Source of the DNA: Breznakibacter xylanolyticus | GTDB taxonomy: Bacteria; Bacteroidota; Bacteroidia; Bacteroidales; Marinilabiliaceae | NCBI RefSeq assembly: GCF_003254275.1 | Contig: NZ_QKZK01000004.1 | Span: forward strand, 150,372-214,371 | Length of the DNA: 64,000 nt | Direction: 5' to 3' | Shown: positions 48,553 through 57,076 of the stretch, one piece after another | Position numbering within the stretch: the stretch's first letter is position 1 | Layout of the letters: each line of letters starts with the position of its first letter | Notes under the pieces: model-generated | What the model saw: the letters and a program-made list of their open reading frames with translations, nothing else | Told to the model about the DNA's origin: nothing | Database searches by the model: none | Made by a program: the position numbers and the translations under genes

Positions 48553-48783
48553 ATGAAAACGGTATCATTAAAAATTGACGATTCAATTTTTGTCGAGACA
48601 GAGAACATTCTATCCCGGATTAAGATTTCAAGAAACCGATATATTAACGAAGCTATTGAATCTTATAATAAGCTTCAGCGCAGACAATTGTTAGAAAAAC
48701 GACTTAAATGCGATTCTGATTTGGTTAAAAATGAATCTGTCAACGTATTGCATGATTTTGAAAAGATAGATTATATCGATTAA
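48553..48783 (+). CDS. Ribbon-helix-helix (CopG/MazE-type) antitoxin
   Basis: The 76-residue protein has a ribbon-helix-helix DNA-binding start (MKTVSLKIDDSIFVETENIL; KISRNRYINEAIESYNK) and an acidic C-terminal tail (NVLHDFEKIDYID) of the kind that binds a MazF-type toxin. Family antitoxins neutralise the partner and repress their own operon. The gene is intact and its last codons overlap the start of the toxin remnant. AT content is higher than in neighbouring genes, which suggests horizontal origin. Confidence 0.85.
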   Translation: MKTVSLKIDDSIFVETENILSRIKISRNRYINEAIESYNKLQRRQLLEKRLKCDSDLVKNESVNVLHDFEKIDYID

Positions 48784-49120
48784 GCAATACGAAATATGTA
48801 TTGCAGATTTAAATCCTCAGATTGGGACTGAACCTGGTAAAACACGACCTGTATTGGTTTTGCAAACTGATTTATTAAATAAAATACCGCACCCATCAAC
48901 GATTATTTGTCCCATTACCACAAATGTCGAAAAAGATGCTGATATTCTGAGAGTTCATTTAAAAAAGGGGATGGCTAATTAAAATGAAGATTGTGATGTT
49001 ATGATTGACCAATTACGGGCGATAGATAATACACGACTGATTAAAAAGATTGGTGAATTGCCTTCGGCTTTGATTGATAAAGTGAAAGAAAATGTTTTGA
49101 TAACCCTTGATTTAGAATAA
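48779..49120 (+). pseudogene. MazF/PemK-type toxin, inactivated
   Basis: Reading from ATT 48779 gives IKQYEICIADLNPQIGTEPG and then KTRPVLVLQTDLLNKIP, the N-terminal core of MazF/PemK RNases, then STIICPITTNVEKDADILRV, LKKGMAN, a stop codon (TAA, 48980-48982), and without frame change NEDCDVMIDQLRAIDNTRL to a second stop at 49118. The internal stop needs only one base change from a Leu codon (TTA). No ATG, GTG or TTG precedes the conserved N terminus; ATT or a lost start would have to be assumed. The catalytic second half cannot be made as one polypeptide, so the toxin is probably dead. A sequencing error at one base is the main alternative. Confidence 0.85.
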
Positions 49121-49246
49121 ATCAATCATAACGGCTTGACACGTTTTATTAATATTTGCCGGTAGTTACGGGTTGTCGCTGACATCAATTTCTGAAGGGC
49201 TTGATATGGTATTCAACCCTTATTGGCATTATGAACCACATACATC

Positions 49247-49281
49247 AAAGCCCCTTTGCCGTATAAGCAAAGAGGCTTGTT
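49247..49281 (-). terminator. Weak hairpin after the lipoprotein gene at 49299
   Basis: AAGCCCCTTTGC pairs with GCAAAGAGGCTT with one mismatch. The T tract on the minus strand is poor, so termination is uncertain. Confidence 0.35.
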
Positions 49282-49298
49282 CTCACTTTACGTCTTAA

Positions 49299-49874
49299 TT
49301 ATTCCGGCGTAAATTCAATGGACAAATCAATCACAATATCGACCTGGGCATTGACGAATCCGTTGACCGGCGTCATCACGCCGTTGAGTGCCACGCGCAC
49401 TTCGGTTGCACCTGCCGGAACCGCATTGGTGGCTACGTCAAAAAGCATGTCGCGTAACTGATTGACCCCCTCGCTGTCGAGATATTCGTGCAAATTGACT
49501 GTTTGCGATGTTTTATTTAGCTCAATGGTTACATCATCGGCAAGGTTAAAGTCAATGCCGTCCCAATCGGTCAAAATAAGGTCGGCCGATGTGGAGGTAG
49601 CTGTGGTTACCGGGTAATCAATCTGCGTGTTGAGCAAAATATTTAAATAGAGACCTTCAATCATTACATCGGTGACGCGACCCTCTGCATCCAGGTCGTT
49701 GATTGAATTTTTGATTTCGGTCACATTGTAGATGCCTGTTTCAGAATAACTGCCCTGGTGGTGAATGTACTCGGTTGTCGATTCCGACATTGATGGGTAC
49801 AATTTCACATCTTTCAAATCGCACGATGGCATCATCATCCATGCGACGACCAAAGGGATTAATATTTTTTTCAT
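49299..49874 (-). CDS. Lipoprotein of unknown function
   Basis: The 191-residue protein has a lipoprotein signal with lipobox Cys at residue 18 (WMMMPSC). The mature part is beta-rich and acidic, with SINDLDAEGRVTDVMIEGLY and a C-terminal GFVNAQVDIVIDLSIEF; I do not recognise a family. It lies 89 bp downstream of an outer-membrane-type protein gene on the same strand, with repeat R5 between them, so the two may be co-expressed and both act at the envelope. Confidence 0.75.
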   Translation of the reverse strand: MKKILIPLVVAWMMMPSCDLKDVKLYPSMSESTTEYIHHQGSYSETGIYNVTEIKNSINDLDAEGRVTDVMIEGLYLNILLNTQIDYPVTTATSTSADLILTDWDGIDFNLADDVTIELNKTSQTVNLHEYLDSEGVNQLRDMLFDVATNAVPAGATEVRVALNGVMTPVNGFVNAQVDIVIDLSIEFTPE

Positions 49875-49887
49875 TTGTTTGTGTTTT

Positions 49888-49921
49888 AGCCCCCTAAATC
49901 CCCCATGGGGGACTTAGGGTT
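49888..49921 (+). repeat. Dispersed repeat R5, copy b
   Basis: AGCCCCCTAAATCCCCCATG then GGGGACTTAGGGTT. CCCCCATGGGGG is a perfect palindrome, the most symmetrical of the three copies. Confidence 0.75.
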
Positions 49922-49963
49922 TACTTTTTTATCTTGGCACTTTTTCTCTCTCGCACGCTTACT

Positions 49964-50875
49964 TTACTCCCCAATGCCTATCCCCATACCCACCGAAAAG
50001 GTGCTTTGGCTGGCCAGGTTGTAATCGCCGTGCAGTTTTACAGGTCCCAGGTTCAAACCCAAACCGAGTGTCATGCGCACGCTGTTCGATGGTGTGAGGT
50101 CAAACCGGATATCCTGTGTTTTGCCCGCTGCATCTTCAAATTCATAGGCAATGTCCATGCTGCCGCTTTCGTAACCTACCCCCCCGTAGAAGGTTAAGAA
50201 TGGGATGGAATAGCTTGTTTGCAGGCTGATGAGGTTGGATGCGGCATCCATGTAGTCGCCAATTTTGAAGGTTTGATGGTAGTAACCCACTGTCAGGTTG
50301 ATTGGCAGAGGCAGATATTGGTCAATGCTGTGGCGAATACCCCAGCCAAACAGGTCGATATCGCCCACGTCATCAAACTGACTGGTAGTGAAGTAACGTA
50401 GCGTCAGGTCGGTGCCAAAAACCGAGCCGATGGTGAGCTGAGGAGTGGCCAGGGGAACCCAGTCCAGGTCGAGACCGCCGGGGAACACATAGGTCAATCC
50501 CGATTGAGAGTCTGTGACCTTTTTTCCTTCGGTGGAGCCAAACACCGTGGGCACATCATTGACTGTGGTTGAGGGGAAGAAATCACCCTGGGTAGAGGCA
50601 GTCATGGTTTTTTTGTCCGACCCGATGGGCGCCATTTGTGTTTCGAGACCCAAGTAGATTTGGAAGCCCATTTTTTTCAATCGGGCATTGTGAAAGAGGC
50701 CGCTGTTGAGGTTGGCCGAGAAGGCATCTGCAAAAGGTTGCAAGTAGTTTGAACCGTTTTCGGAGGTATATTTCGAAAGCAGCTCTTCAACATCCTGCGC
50801 AGATGACCGGAGAGACATTGCCATCAGCCCGATCATCATGATGGGTAGTAAGAGTATTTTCATTTTCATGGTCAT
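49964..50875 (-). CDS. DUF6588-like outer-membrane beta-barrel-type protein
   Basis: The 303-residue protein has a signal peptide (about 1-27, ending SSAQ) and a mature part of alternating polar and hydrophobic beta strands rich in Gly, Tyr and Phe, ending SFSVGMGIGIG. The N-terminal block YLQPFADAFSANLNSGLFHN is typical of DUF6588 proteins in Bacteroidota. Outer-membrane location is inferred; function is unknown. ATGs at codons 1, 3 and 5 are all possible starts. Confidence 0.75.
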   Translation of the reverse strand: MTMKMKILLLPIMMIGLMAMSLRSSAQDVEELLSKYTSENGSNYLQPFADAFSANLNSGLFHNARLKKMGFQIYLGLETQMAPIGSDKKTMTASTQGDFFPSTTVNDVPTVFGSTEGKKVTDSQSGLTYVFPGGLDLDWVPLATPQLTIGSVFGTDLTLRYFTTSQFDDVGDIDLFGWGIRHSIDQYLPLPINLTVGYYHQTFKIGDYMDAASNLISLQTSYSIPFLTFYGGVGYESGSMDIAYEFEDAAGKTQDIRFDLTPSNSVRMTLGLGLNLGPVKLHGDYNLASQSTFSVGMGIGIGE

Positions 50876-51448
50876 ACATTATTAGGTCATGCACAGTTCC
50901 TAAGGTATGACGTGAATGGGGGTCCGGTCAAGTTTTTTTGATGAGATTGATTATCGTTGAAGTATCAAGATGCTGGATCTGATCTCGTTTAGAGGATGTT
51001 GTTTTAATGACGTTTAGTTAAACAGATGAACGGATCTGTGATGACTTTTAGGTCAGTCAAGGAATTTACCGATCACTGTTTGTGCGATATGTTAGAGCTA
51101 AAAATGCTATGTAAAAAATAATTCATACCCTGTGATTTCATTTTTACGCAAGCAATGCTATTATAGGCCCCATAGGGCCAAATATCGGTAGCAATAAGGG
51201 GATCGTTTACCTCTCGCCCCTATCGGGGCGAAAGATGGTTTGCTGACCTTCTTCTACCGGGCTTTGGTGCCCAAAGGCTTCATAGAAAAAGCTCGAGAGG
51301 TCAATTTCAACATGGTTTTGAGACATGAGAATTGGTTGAAATGATAGCAAATCACTGACTAAATTTACTTCTCGTTAGCCTCGAAAGTAAATGCTTTGGT
51401 ATATGGTGGATTAACGTTAACGTCAATGTCTGTTGGAAGTTAATAACG
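50876..51448. other. Intergenic region downstream of nadE
   Basis: No gene is seen in 573 bases. It holds GCCCC-type palindromic sequence (51166-51300). A short GTATCAAGATGC match to repeat R4 lies near 50958. Confidence 0.5.
51166..51300 (+). repeat. GCCCC-type palindromic repeat R7, copy 1
   Basis: Contains GGCCCCATAGGGCC and the perfect hairpin CGCCCC/GGGGCG (CGCCCCTATCGGGGCG) followed by GAAAGATGGTTTGCTGACC and a GGGCTTTGGTGCCC hairpin. It has the same style as 56034-56210. Confidence 0.55.
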
Positions 51449-53311
51449 TTACACCGGTTTTAGCAATTCATCTTTGAGCTTCAAATATTTGCGGGTGAAA
51501 TGAAAGCCGTTTTGCGATTCACGTAAATCGAATCCAAAGGCTCTTTTGCTCACGGCGATGATGGGTGGCGCCTGTATGCGCTTGAAGATGTTGATTTTGT
51601 AGAGACGCCATTTGTGTTCCAGGTCGTTGATGAATGCGGTGGCGTTTTTAAAATAAAGGTCGATGATGGCCTGGTCGCAGCGAATCACTTGCGCAAGGGT
51701 GCCATTGTGGTAGTAGCGAAGGATGTCCTCGGGGTCGAGGCGGAACTCTACAAATGCCCGCACCAGTTTGTCGTGATAGGGGTAGAGGATGGGGTCACCT
51801 TTGCCCTCGTCCACATTTTGGTCGGCGCTCAGTTCGGCCGATGCCGGGATGTCGAAGATGGTTTGCGGGATGATTTCTCGCTCGCGGTTGATGTAGCGCC
51901 CCAGAGCGTACACCTCCGTTTTGTAAAGATCGGCAATGGGAGCCAGAGCTCCGTTTACGTCGCCGTAAAGGGTGGCATAACCCAGGGCTGTTTCGGTTTT
52001 GTTGCCGTTGTTTACAAATACGGCGCCCAGTGCCGATGCCACGCCGGCCAGGATGCGGCTTCCGCGATCGCGGGCCTGTATGTTTTCTTTGTTGAGGGGC
52101 GAGAGCGACACGTGTTCACGGGCATCGGAACCGTTCATGCGGGTAAATACGGCACCATCAATCTGCTCGATGGTGTGATCCACAGCATGCTGAATAGGGA
52201 TGGAGGTGTAGTGGATGCCCAGGTTTTGCGCCAGTTGTAGGGCCGCGTTTCGGGTGGTTTGCGAGTTGAACCGCGAGGGCATGTTGATGGCGTAGATGTT
52301 TTCAGCTCCCAGGGCGGCTGTCAGCAGCGATACGCTCAGCGCCGAGTCGATGCCCCCGCTCAGTCCGATGGCCACTTTACGCGATGGGAAGGGCGCCATG
52401 AACTTGCGGATGCCATACACTAAGCCGTTGTATAACTCTTCGATGTCCTTTTGGTCACTCACGGTTGGCGCGTTGACGGTTGCATGTTTGTCGTTCATGA
52501 TGTCTACGCGGATGGTCTGCTCGGTATAATCGTCGGCTACCTTCATGATGGTGCCGTCGGGGTGGTACACCGTTGAGTTCCCGTCGAAGAGGAAGATGTT
52601 TTTTCCGTTGTTTTGGATGCCCACGTTGTTGGCGTATATCAAGTGTACGGGGTGATGGCGGATGCGGTCTTTCACCACCGAGTGACGTTTGAGGTTTTTG
52701 CGCCACGTCCATGGCGAACAGGATAGGTTGATGATAATATCGGCATCCTTCGCTAAAAGAATTTCAATGGGATTGATGGTATAATCATCGCTCCACATGT
52801 CTTCACACAGGATGATGCCCAGGCGCAACACTTTTTCGTTGATGGTGACCTCAACGGGGTTGATAAAGTCATTGGCCGGTTTTTCGGCATCTTGCGCCAA
52901 TTTGCGTGAGGCGTAAAAATGACGTTCATCGTCGAACTCACGGTATTTTGGCATCAATGTTTTGATGACGGGAGTCGACACCATGCGACCATTTTGAGCC
53001 ACAAAGGCAGCATTATATTTGCGAATGCGCCCGTCTTCGCTGCGTCGGGTATCATCCAGGGCAATGTTGCCCCAAATGGCCACGATGCCGGTGGTGGCAG
53101 CGCAGATGTCGAGGTTATAAGCCTGGCAGTCGGCCACAAAGGCACCATTCTCCCATTCGTCGCCCAGCAGGTAGCCGGGCACAGCCATTTCGGGAAAGAC
53201 AATTACCTGGTCGCCTGCCTGGCGGGCTTTCTCTATTTCGTGAATGATTTTTTTCACGTTCAGGTCGGGACGACCCGCAACGACATCTATCTGGGCAACG
53301 GCAATTTTCAT
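51449..53311 (-). CDS. nadE: Glutamine-dependent NAD+ synthetase
   Basis: NadE amidates deamido-NAD+ with ATP and glutamine-derived ammonia. The 620-residue protein has an N-terminal nitrilase-type glutaminase domain with Glu in VIFPEMAVPGYLLGDEW, Lys in LMPKYREFDDERHFY and Cys in LGIILCEDMW, and a C-terminal synthetase domain with P loop GLSGGIDSALSVSLL, TALGYATLYGDVNGALAPIA and PASAELSADQNVDEG. ATG 53311 gives the usual MKIAVAQIDVVAG, six bases inside the longer frame. It has a consensus promoter. Confidence 0.96.
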   Translation of the reverse strand: MKIAVAQIDVVAGRPDLNVKKIIHEIEKARQAGDQVIVFPEMAVPGYLLGDEWENGAFVADCQAYNLDICAATTGIVAIWGNIALDDTRRSEDGRIRKYNAAFVAQNGRMVSTPVIKTLMPKYREFDDERHFYASRKLAQDAEKPANDFINPVEVTINEKVLRLGIILCEDMWSDDYTINPIEILLAKDADIIINLSCSPWTWRKNLKRHSVVKDRIRHHPVHLIYANNVGIQNNGKNIFLFDGNSTVYHPDGTIMKVADDYTEQTIRVDIMNDKHATVNAPTVSDQKDIEELYNGLVYGIRKFMAPFPSRKVAIGLSGGIDSALSVSLLTAALGAENIYAINMPSRFNSQTTRNAALQLAQNLGIHYTSIPIQHAVDHTIEQIDGAVFTRMNGSDAREHVSLSPLNKENIQARDRGSRILAGVASALGAVFVNNGNKTETALGYATLYGDVNGALAPIADLYKTEVYALGRYINREREIIPQTIFDIPASAELSADQNVDEGKGDPILYPYHDKLVRAFVEFRLDPEDILRYYHNGTLAQVIRCDQAIIDLYFKNATAFINDLEHKWRLYKINIFKRIQAPPIIAVSKRAFGFDLRESQNGFHFTRKYLKLKDELLKPV

Positions 53312-53333
53312 AAGCAACGATTTATTGTGATGG

Positions 53334-53364
53334 CAAAAGTAGTCATGCCAATCGTTAGTTCAAA
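53334..53364 (-). promoter_or_regulatory. Promoter of nadE
   Basis: On the minus strand TTTG (53364-53361) and TACTTTTG (53341-53334) are 19 bases apart, an exact consensus match 22 bases upstream of the nadE ATG. Confidence 0.85.
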
Positions 53365-53398
53365 CCTTCGATGTTTCAAAAACCTCGAAGGTTGAGCC

Positions 53399-53505
53399 CA
53401 CTCCTCCACTTCTCCACTTCTCCACTCCTCCACTCCTCCACTCCTCCACTCCTCCACTTTTCCACTCTTTTACTCTTCCACTCATGAACTCTTGCACTTT
53501 TTTCT
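53399..53505 (+). repeat. Ten-base CTCCACTYCT tandem array
   Basis: About ten units of CTCCACTTCT/CTCCACTCCT in direct succession, decaying to TTTTACTCTTCCACTC and CTCTTGCAC at the right end. It is pyrimidine-rich on the plus strand. There are no spacers, so it is not CRISPR. Confidence 0.85.
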
Positions 53506-53643
53506 CTCATGCCATAGGGGTTTTTTCACTTATAATTGTCCATCATACACGAACATTTTCTATCTTCGTAAAATCGAAAAAGGAGTAAGGCGACACTAAG
53601 CGCAGTGGCGGTGTAAAATTTTAAACCACAATTATATATCAAG

Positions 53644-55956
53644 ATGAGAAAGCAAACAATTTTAGCGGCCGGCCTGGCTTTGGTGTTGGCAGCATGCGGC
53701 ACGTCGGGTCAGAGCGACGGTTCCGACAAGGTGGAACGCATCCCACGTGTGGAGGCTCTGCTCAAGCAGATGACCCTCGAAGAAAAAGTAGGTCAAATGG
53801 CTCAGGTGACCCTCGATGTGGTTACGGTTGGCAATGGCCCCTTTCATACCGAAGAACCCATGCGTCTCGACACGGCATTGTTGCGTAAGGCATTGGTCGA
53901 TTACAAACTGGGCTCCATCCTTAACACTGCCGGCGCCAAGGCACGCACCCGTGAGGAGTGGTTCACCGTCATCAACCAAATTCAGGAGATGGCCATGAAG
54001 GAAACCCGACTGGGCATTCCGGTGCTTTATGGGGTAGATGCCATTCACGGCGTGACCTATACGGCGGGTTCGACACTCTTTCCCCAACAAATTGGTCAGG
54101 CAGCCACGTGGAACCGTGAAATTGTGCGCGAAGGTGGTGCCATCACTGCATACGAAACCCGTGCTTCCTGCACCCCCTGGACTTTTTCGCCGGTGCTCGA
54201 CATGGGACGTGATGCCCGTTTTCCTCGCATGTGGGAGTCGTTTGGCGAGGACGTGTATCTCTCGTCACAAATGGCTCATGAAATTGTAAAAGGCTACGAA
54301 GGTGATGCCAATCAGCTCGATGATCCCAATCGTATCGCATCGTGTATCAAGCACTTCCTGGGATACTCAGTTCCCGAGTCGGGTAAAGACCGCACGCCGG
54401 CTTTGATTCCCGAAATTGAATTGCTCGAGCGTCATGTGCCTCCCTTTGCTCAGGCCATACGTTCGGGTGCTCAAACCCTGATGGTCAACTCGGGCTTAAT
54501 CAATGGTGTACCCGTGCATTGTAACTACGATATTCTCACCAAATTGCTGAAGGTCGATTTGGGTTTCACCGGGTTGGTGGTGACCGACTGGAAAGACATC
54601 GAGAACATTCATACCCGCGACCGGGTGGCCGCTTCGCAAAAAGAGGCTGTGAAACTCTGTATCAATGCCGGTATCGACATGTCGATGATTCCTTACAATT
54701 TCGATTTTTGTGATTACCTGATCGAGTTGGTGAACGAGGGAGAAGTGTCCATGGCACGCATCGACGATGCTGTGCGCCGCATTCTTAATGTGAAACACAA
54801 ATTGGGCTTGTTTGAGCGTCCCGTGACACACTACGATCAGTATCCTGATTTTGGCTCCGAGAAATTCGCGGCAGTTGCCCGCAAAGCGGCCACGGAATCC
54901 ATCACATTGTTGAAAAATGAGGAAAACGTATTGCCTCTTCCTAAGAATGCCAAAGTATTGGTGACAGGTCCCAACGCCAACTCCATGCGCACGCTCAACG
55001 GCGGTTGGAGCTACTCATGGCAGGGCGACCGCGTGGAAGAGTTCGCGGCCGATTATTCAACCATCCTCGAAGCGCTTGAGAGCAAAGTGGGTAAAGATCA
55101 CGTGATGCACGTTCCCGGTGTTGAATACAACCATTCAGGAAAATATTGGGAAGATGTGGTGGTGGACATCCCGGCGGTGGTGCGTGCTGCCGCCAAAGCT
55201 GATTACGTGCTGATGTGTATTGGCGAGAACAGCTATTGCGAGAAACCGGGTGACTTGCACGATCTCTCATTGTCCGAAAACCAAACAGCCCTGGCACGTG
55301 CCTTGATTGCCACCGGCAAGCCTGTGATCATGATTCTTAACGAAGGGCGTCCCCGCATTGTGCGCACGCTGGTTCCCGGTTGTAAAGGGGTGTTGCAGAC
55401 TTATCTGCCCGGAAACTATGGTGGTTTGGCTTTGGCCGACATTCTTTATGGGGATGCCAACCCCAGCGGTAAGCTGCCTTACACATATCCCATGTTTGTG
55501 AACACGTTAGTGACCTACGACCACAAGCCTTCCGAAAATCAGGCAAAAATGCAGGGTATGTACGACTATGAGTCGGATTTTGCCGTGCAGTGGCCTTTTG
55601 GTCATGGCTTGAGCTACACTACCTTCACTTACAGCGACCTCCGGTTGTCGTCAAAACAGTTGACTGCCAACGACTCCATCGTGGTGTCGGTAACGGTAAA
55701 AAACACCGGCAATCGCGAGGGAATGGAAGTGGTGCAGCTTTACACCTCCGATATGTATGCCTCCATCACGCCCGACGTGCGTCGCCTGCGAGGGTTCCAA
55801 AAAGTATCGCTGCAACCCGACGAGGCCAAAGAGGTGCAGTTCACCCTCAAGGCTTCTGACTTGTCGTTTATCAACGCCAAATTGCAACGCGACACCGAGC
55901 CCGGCGAGTTTGAAGTGCAGGTGGGTGGATTTGTTGAGAAATTTGAGTTTCAATAA
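53644..55956 (+). CDS. bglX: GH3 family beta-glucosidase lipoprotein (BglX-like)
   Basis: The 770-residue enzyme has a lipoprotein signal with Cys at residue 18 (VLAACG). The GH3 N-terminal barrel shows GVDAIHGVTYTAGSTLFPQQ, KHFLGY and the nucleophile D315 in GLVVTDWKDIENIH; the second domain has GENSYCEKPGDLHDLSL with a candidate acid/base Glu, and a fibronectin III-like domain ends the protein (VKNTGNREGMEVVQLYTSD). It removes terminal beta-linked glucose (or xylose) from oligosaccharides, in the periplasm or on the surface. No SusC/SusD pair or regulator is adjacent, so it is not part of a visible polysaccharide utilisation locus. Confidence 0.94.
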   Translation: MRKQTILAAGLALVLAACGTSGQSDGSDKVERIPRVEALLKQMTLEEKVGQMAQVTLDVVTVGNGPFHTEEPMRLDTALLRKALVDYKLGSILNTAGAKARTREEWFTVINQIQEMAMKETRLGIPVLYGVDAIHGVTYTAGSTLFPQQIGQAATWNREIVREGGAITAYETRASCTPWTFSPVLDMGRDARFPRMWESFGEDVYLSSQMAHEIVKGYEGDANQLDDPNRIASCIKHFLGYSVPESGKDRTPALIPEIELLERHVPPFAQAIRSGAQTLMVNSGLINGVPVHCNYDILTKLLKVDLGFTGLVVTDWKDIENIHTRDRVAASQKEAVKLCINAGIDMSMIPYNFDFCDYLIELVNEGEVSMARIDDAVRRILNVKHKLGLFERPVTHYDQYPDFGSEKFAAVARKAATESITLLKNEENVLPLPKNAKVLVTGPNANSMRTLNGGWSYSWQGDRVEEFAADYSTILEALESKVGKDHVMHVPGVEYNHSGKYWEDVVVDIPAVVRAAAKADYVLMCIGENSYCEKPGDLHDLSLSENQTALARALIATGKPVIMILNEGRPRIVRTLVPGCKGVLQTYLPGNYGGLALADILYGDANPSGKLPYTYPMFVNTLVTYDHKPSENQAKMQGMYDYESDFAVQWPFGHGLSYTTFTYSDLRLSSKQLTANDSIVVSVTVKNTGNREGMEVVQLYTSDMYASITPDVRRLRGFQKVSLQPDEAKEVQFTLKASDLSFINAKLQRDTEPGEFEVQVGGFVEKFEFQ

Positions 55957-56033
55957 TTCCATTTGTTTTTAAACGCAAATACGCAGAGGCGCAGAGTTTT
56001 TTCTGTTGAGTATTTGTGATACAATGTTGTTTA

Positions 56034-56210
56034 GTTAAGCCCCAATGGGGCACCAGCATTAGCGCAGGGATTTGTAGCAAACGAGCTCAAGGCCTGAAGG
56101 GGCGTAAGCTTATGCCCCTTCAGGGCTCTAAGATTGAGGTTGCATTCATCGTTGGGCGATGCCCAACGCTACTGCTTATCGCCCTTTTAGGGCTTAACTT
56201 AACGACATTG
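56034..56210 (+). repeat. GCCCC-type palindromic repeat R7, copy 2
   Basis: GCCCCAATGGGGC, a 36-base palindrome at 56091-56126 (arms GGCCTGAAGGGGC and GCCCCTTCAGGGC around TAAGCTTA), a perfect hairpin CGTTGGGC-GAT-GCCCAACG (56150-56168) and GCCCTTTTAGGGC follow one another, ending with TTAACTTAACGACATTGA, which also ends repeat R3. Confidence 0.7.
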
Positions 56211-56224
56211 ATTTGTGATAAATA

Positions 56225-56256
56225 AAAACCCCGAGACGGAAGTCTCGGGGTTTTTT
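56225..56256. terminator. Bidirectional terminator
   Basis: AAAAACCCCGAGAC pairs with GTCTCGGGGTTTTT around a four-base loop; it serves the glucosidase gene on the plus strand and rubrerythrin on the minus strand. Confidence 0.92.
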
Positions 56257-56293
56257 AATTGGATTTAAGCCGTTGGTGCTCAACCTTGCATCA

Positions 56294-56872
56294 TCAATAA
56301 TTTTCCTCAGCCACCTCGAAATACGCTTTGGGGTGCAAACAGGCGGGACAGTTTTCCAGGGCTTTTTCGCCTTCGTGAATGTAACCGCACTTGCGGCACT
56401 TCCAACGTACTTTTTCCGATTTGCGGAACACGCTGTCGTTTTCGATGTTTTGGCGCAGCTTGCGGTAGCGATTTTCGTGCTCGGCTTCTACTTTGGCAAT
56501 GAGGGTAAAGGCCACGGCCACCTTGGTGAATCCTTCCTGTTTGGCCACTTCGGCAAAGTGGGGGTACAGGTCGGCCCACTCTTCGTGTTCGCCATCGGCA
56601 GCTGCCTGCAGGTTCTCGAGGGTGGTGCCGATTTTACCGGCGGGGTACGAGGCGGTGATTTCGGTCATGCCCCCTTCCAAAAATTCGAAGAAACGTTTGG
56701 CGTGCTGGCGCTCCTGGTCGGCTGTTTCTTGAAAGATGGCCGCAATTTGCTCGTAGCCCTCTTCTTTGGCCACTTTGGCAAAAAACTCGTAGCGGTTGCG
56801 GGCCTGTGATTCACCGGCAAAGGCCTTCAGCAGGTTCTGCTCGGTCTGCGTTCCTTTGATACTTTTTTCCAT
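56294..56872 (-). CDS. Rubrerythrin
   Basis: Rubrerythrin is a diiron peroxidase that protects anaerobes from hydrogen peroxide. The 192-residue protein has a four-helix diiron domain with Glu-rich motifs (AFAGESQARNRYEFFA; ETADQERQHAKRFFEF; LIAKVEAEHENRYRKL) and a C-terminal rubredoxin-like iron site with two Cys pairs (WKCRKCGYIHEG; NCPACLHPK). It supports an anaerobic or microaerobic lifestyle. The gene appears monocistronic. Confidence 0.96.
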   Translation of the reverse strand: MEKSIKGTQTEQNLLKAFAGESQARNRYEFFAKVAKEEGYEQIAAIFQETADQERQHAKRFFEFLEGGMTEITASYPAGKIGTTLENLQAAADGEHEEWADLYPHFAEVAKQEGFTKVAVAFTLIAKVEAEHENRYRKLRQNIENDSVFRKSEKVRWKCRKCGYIHEGEKALENCPACLHPKAYFEVAEENY

Positions 56873-57025
56873 GTTACGTTTCGTTTTTGTGAGTGATTTA
56901 TATTGGTTTTTTCTTTTCTCGTTTTCGGCTCACTAAAATAGGGATTTTAGGTGTTTATTACCGATTAGATGGTGACTTGGAGGCGTATTTGGAATTGGTC
57001 TGAGTAAGGATGCTGGGGCAGGGGC

Positions 57026-57057
57026 AAAAAAAAAAGCATCCCGGGGGATGCCTTTTT
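57026..57057 (-). terminator. Terminator of the lipoprotein gene at 57077
   Basis: GCATCC pairs with GGATGC around a short loop and is followed on the minus strand by ten T; it lies 20 bases past the stop. Confidence 0.9.
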
Positions 57058-57076
57058 TGAGTTAATTTTGAGTTAA

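Larger units (their letters stand above)
53312..53643. other. Divergent region between nadE and the GH3 glucosidase
   Basis: Contains the nadE promoter, a tandem CTCCACT array (53399-53505) and, before the glucosidase, TATCTTCG at 53561-53568, which differs from TAnnTTTG by one base and may be its -7 box. Confidence 0.5.
55957..56293. other. Intergenic region between the glucosidase and rubrerythrin genes
   Basis: An R1-like fragment (55971-56000, AAACGCAAATACGCAGAGGC), palindromic repeat R7 (56034-56210) and a bidirectional terminator fill this gap; no gene is seen. Confidence 0.65.

Noticed and set aside
48351..48608. A minus-strand frame opposite the antitoxin start
   Set aside because: It covers the antitoxin promoter and first codons in antisense; the plus-strand RHH protein is clear.
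53399..53505. Possible CRISPR array
   Set aside because: The repeats are ten bases and follow one another directly without spacers, and no cas gene is nearby.
53644..55956. Polysaccharide utilisation locus
   Set aside because: There is one GH3 enzyme but no SusC/SusD pair, other glycosidases or a regulator beside it.
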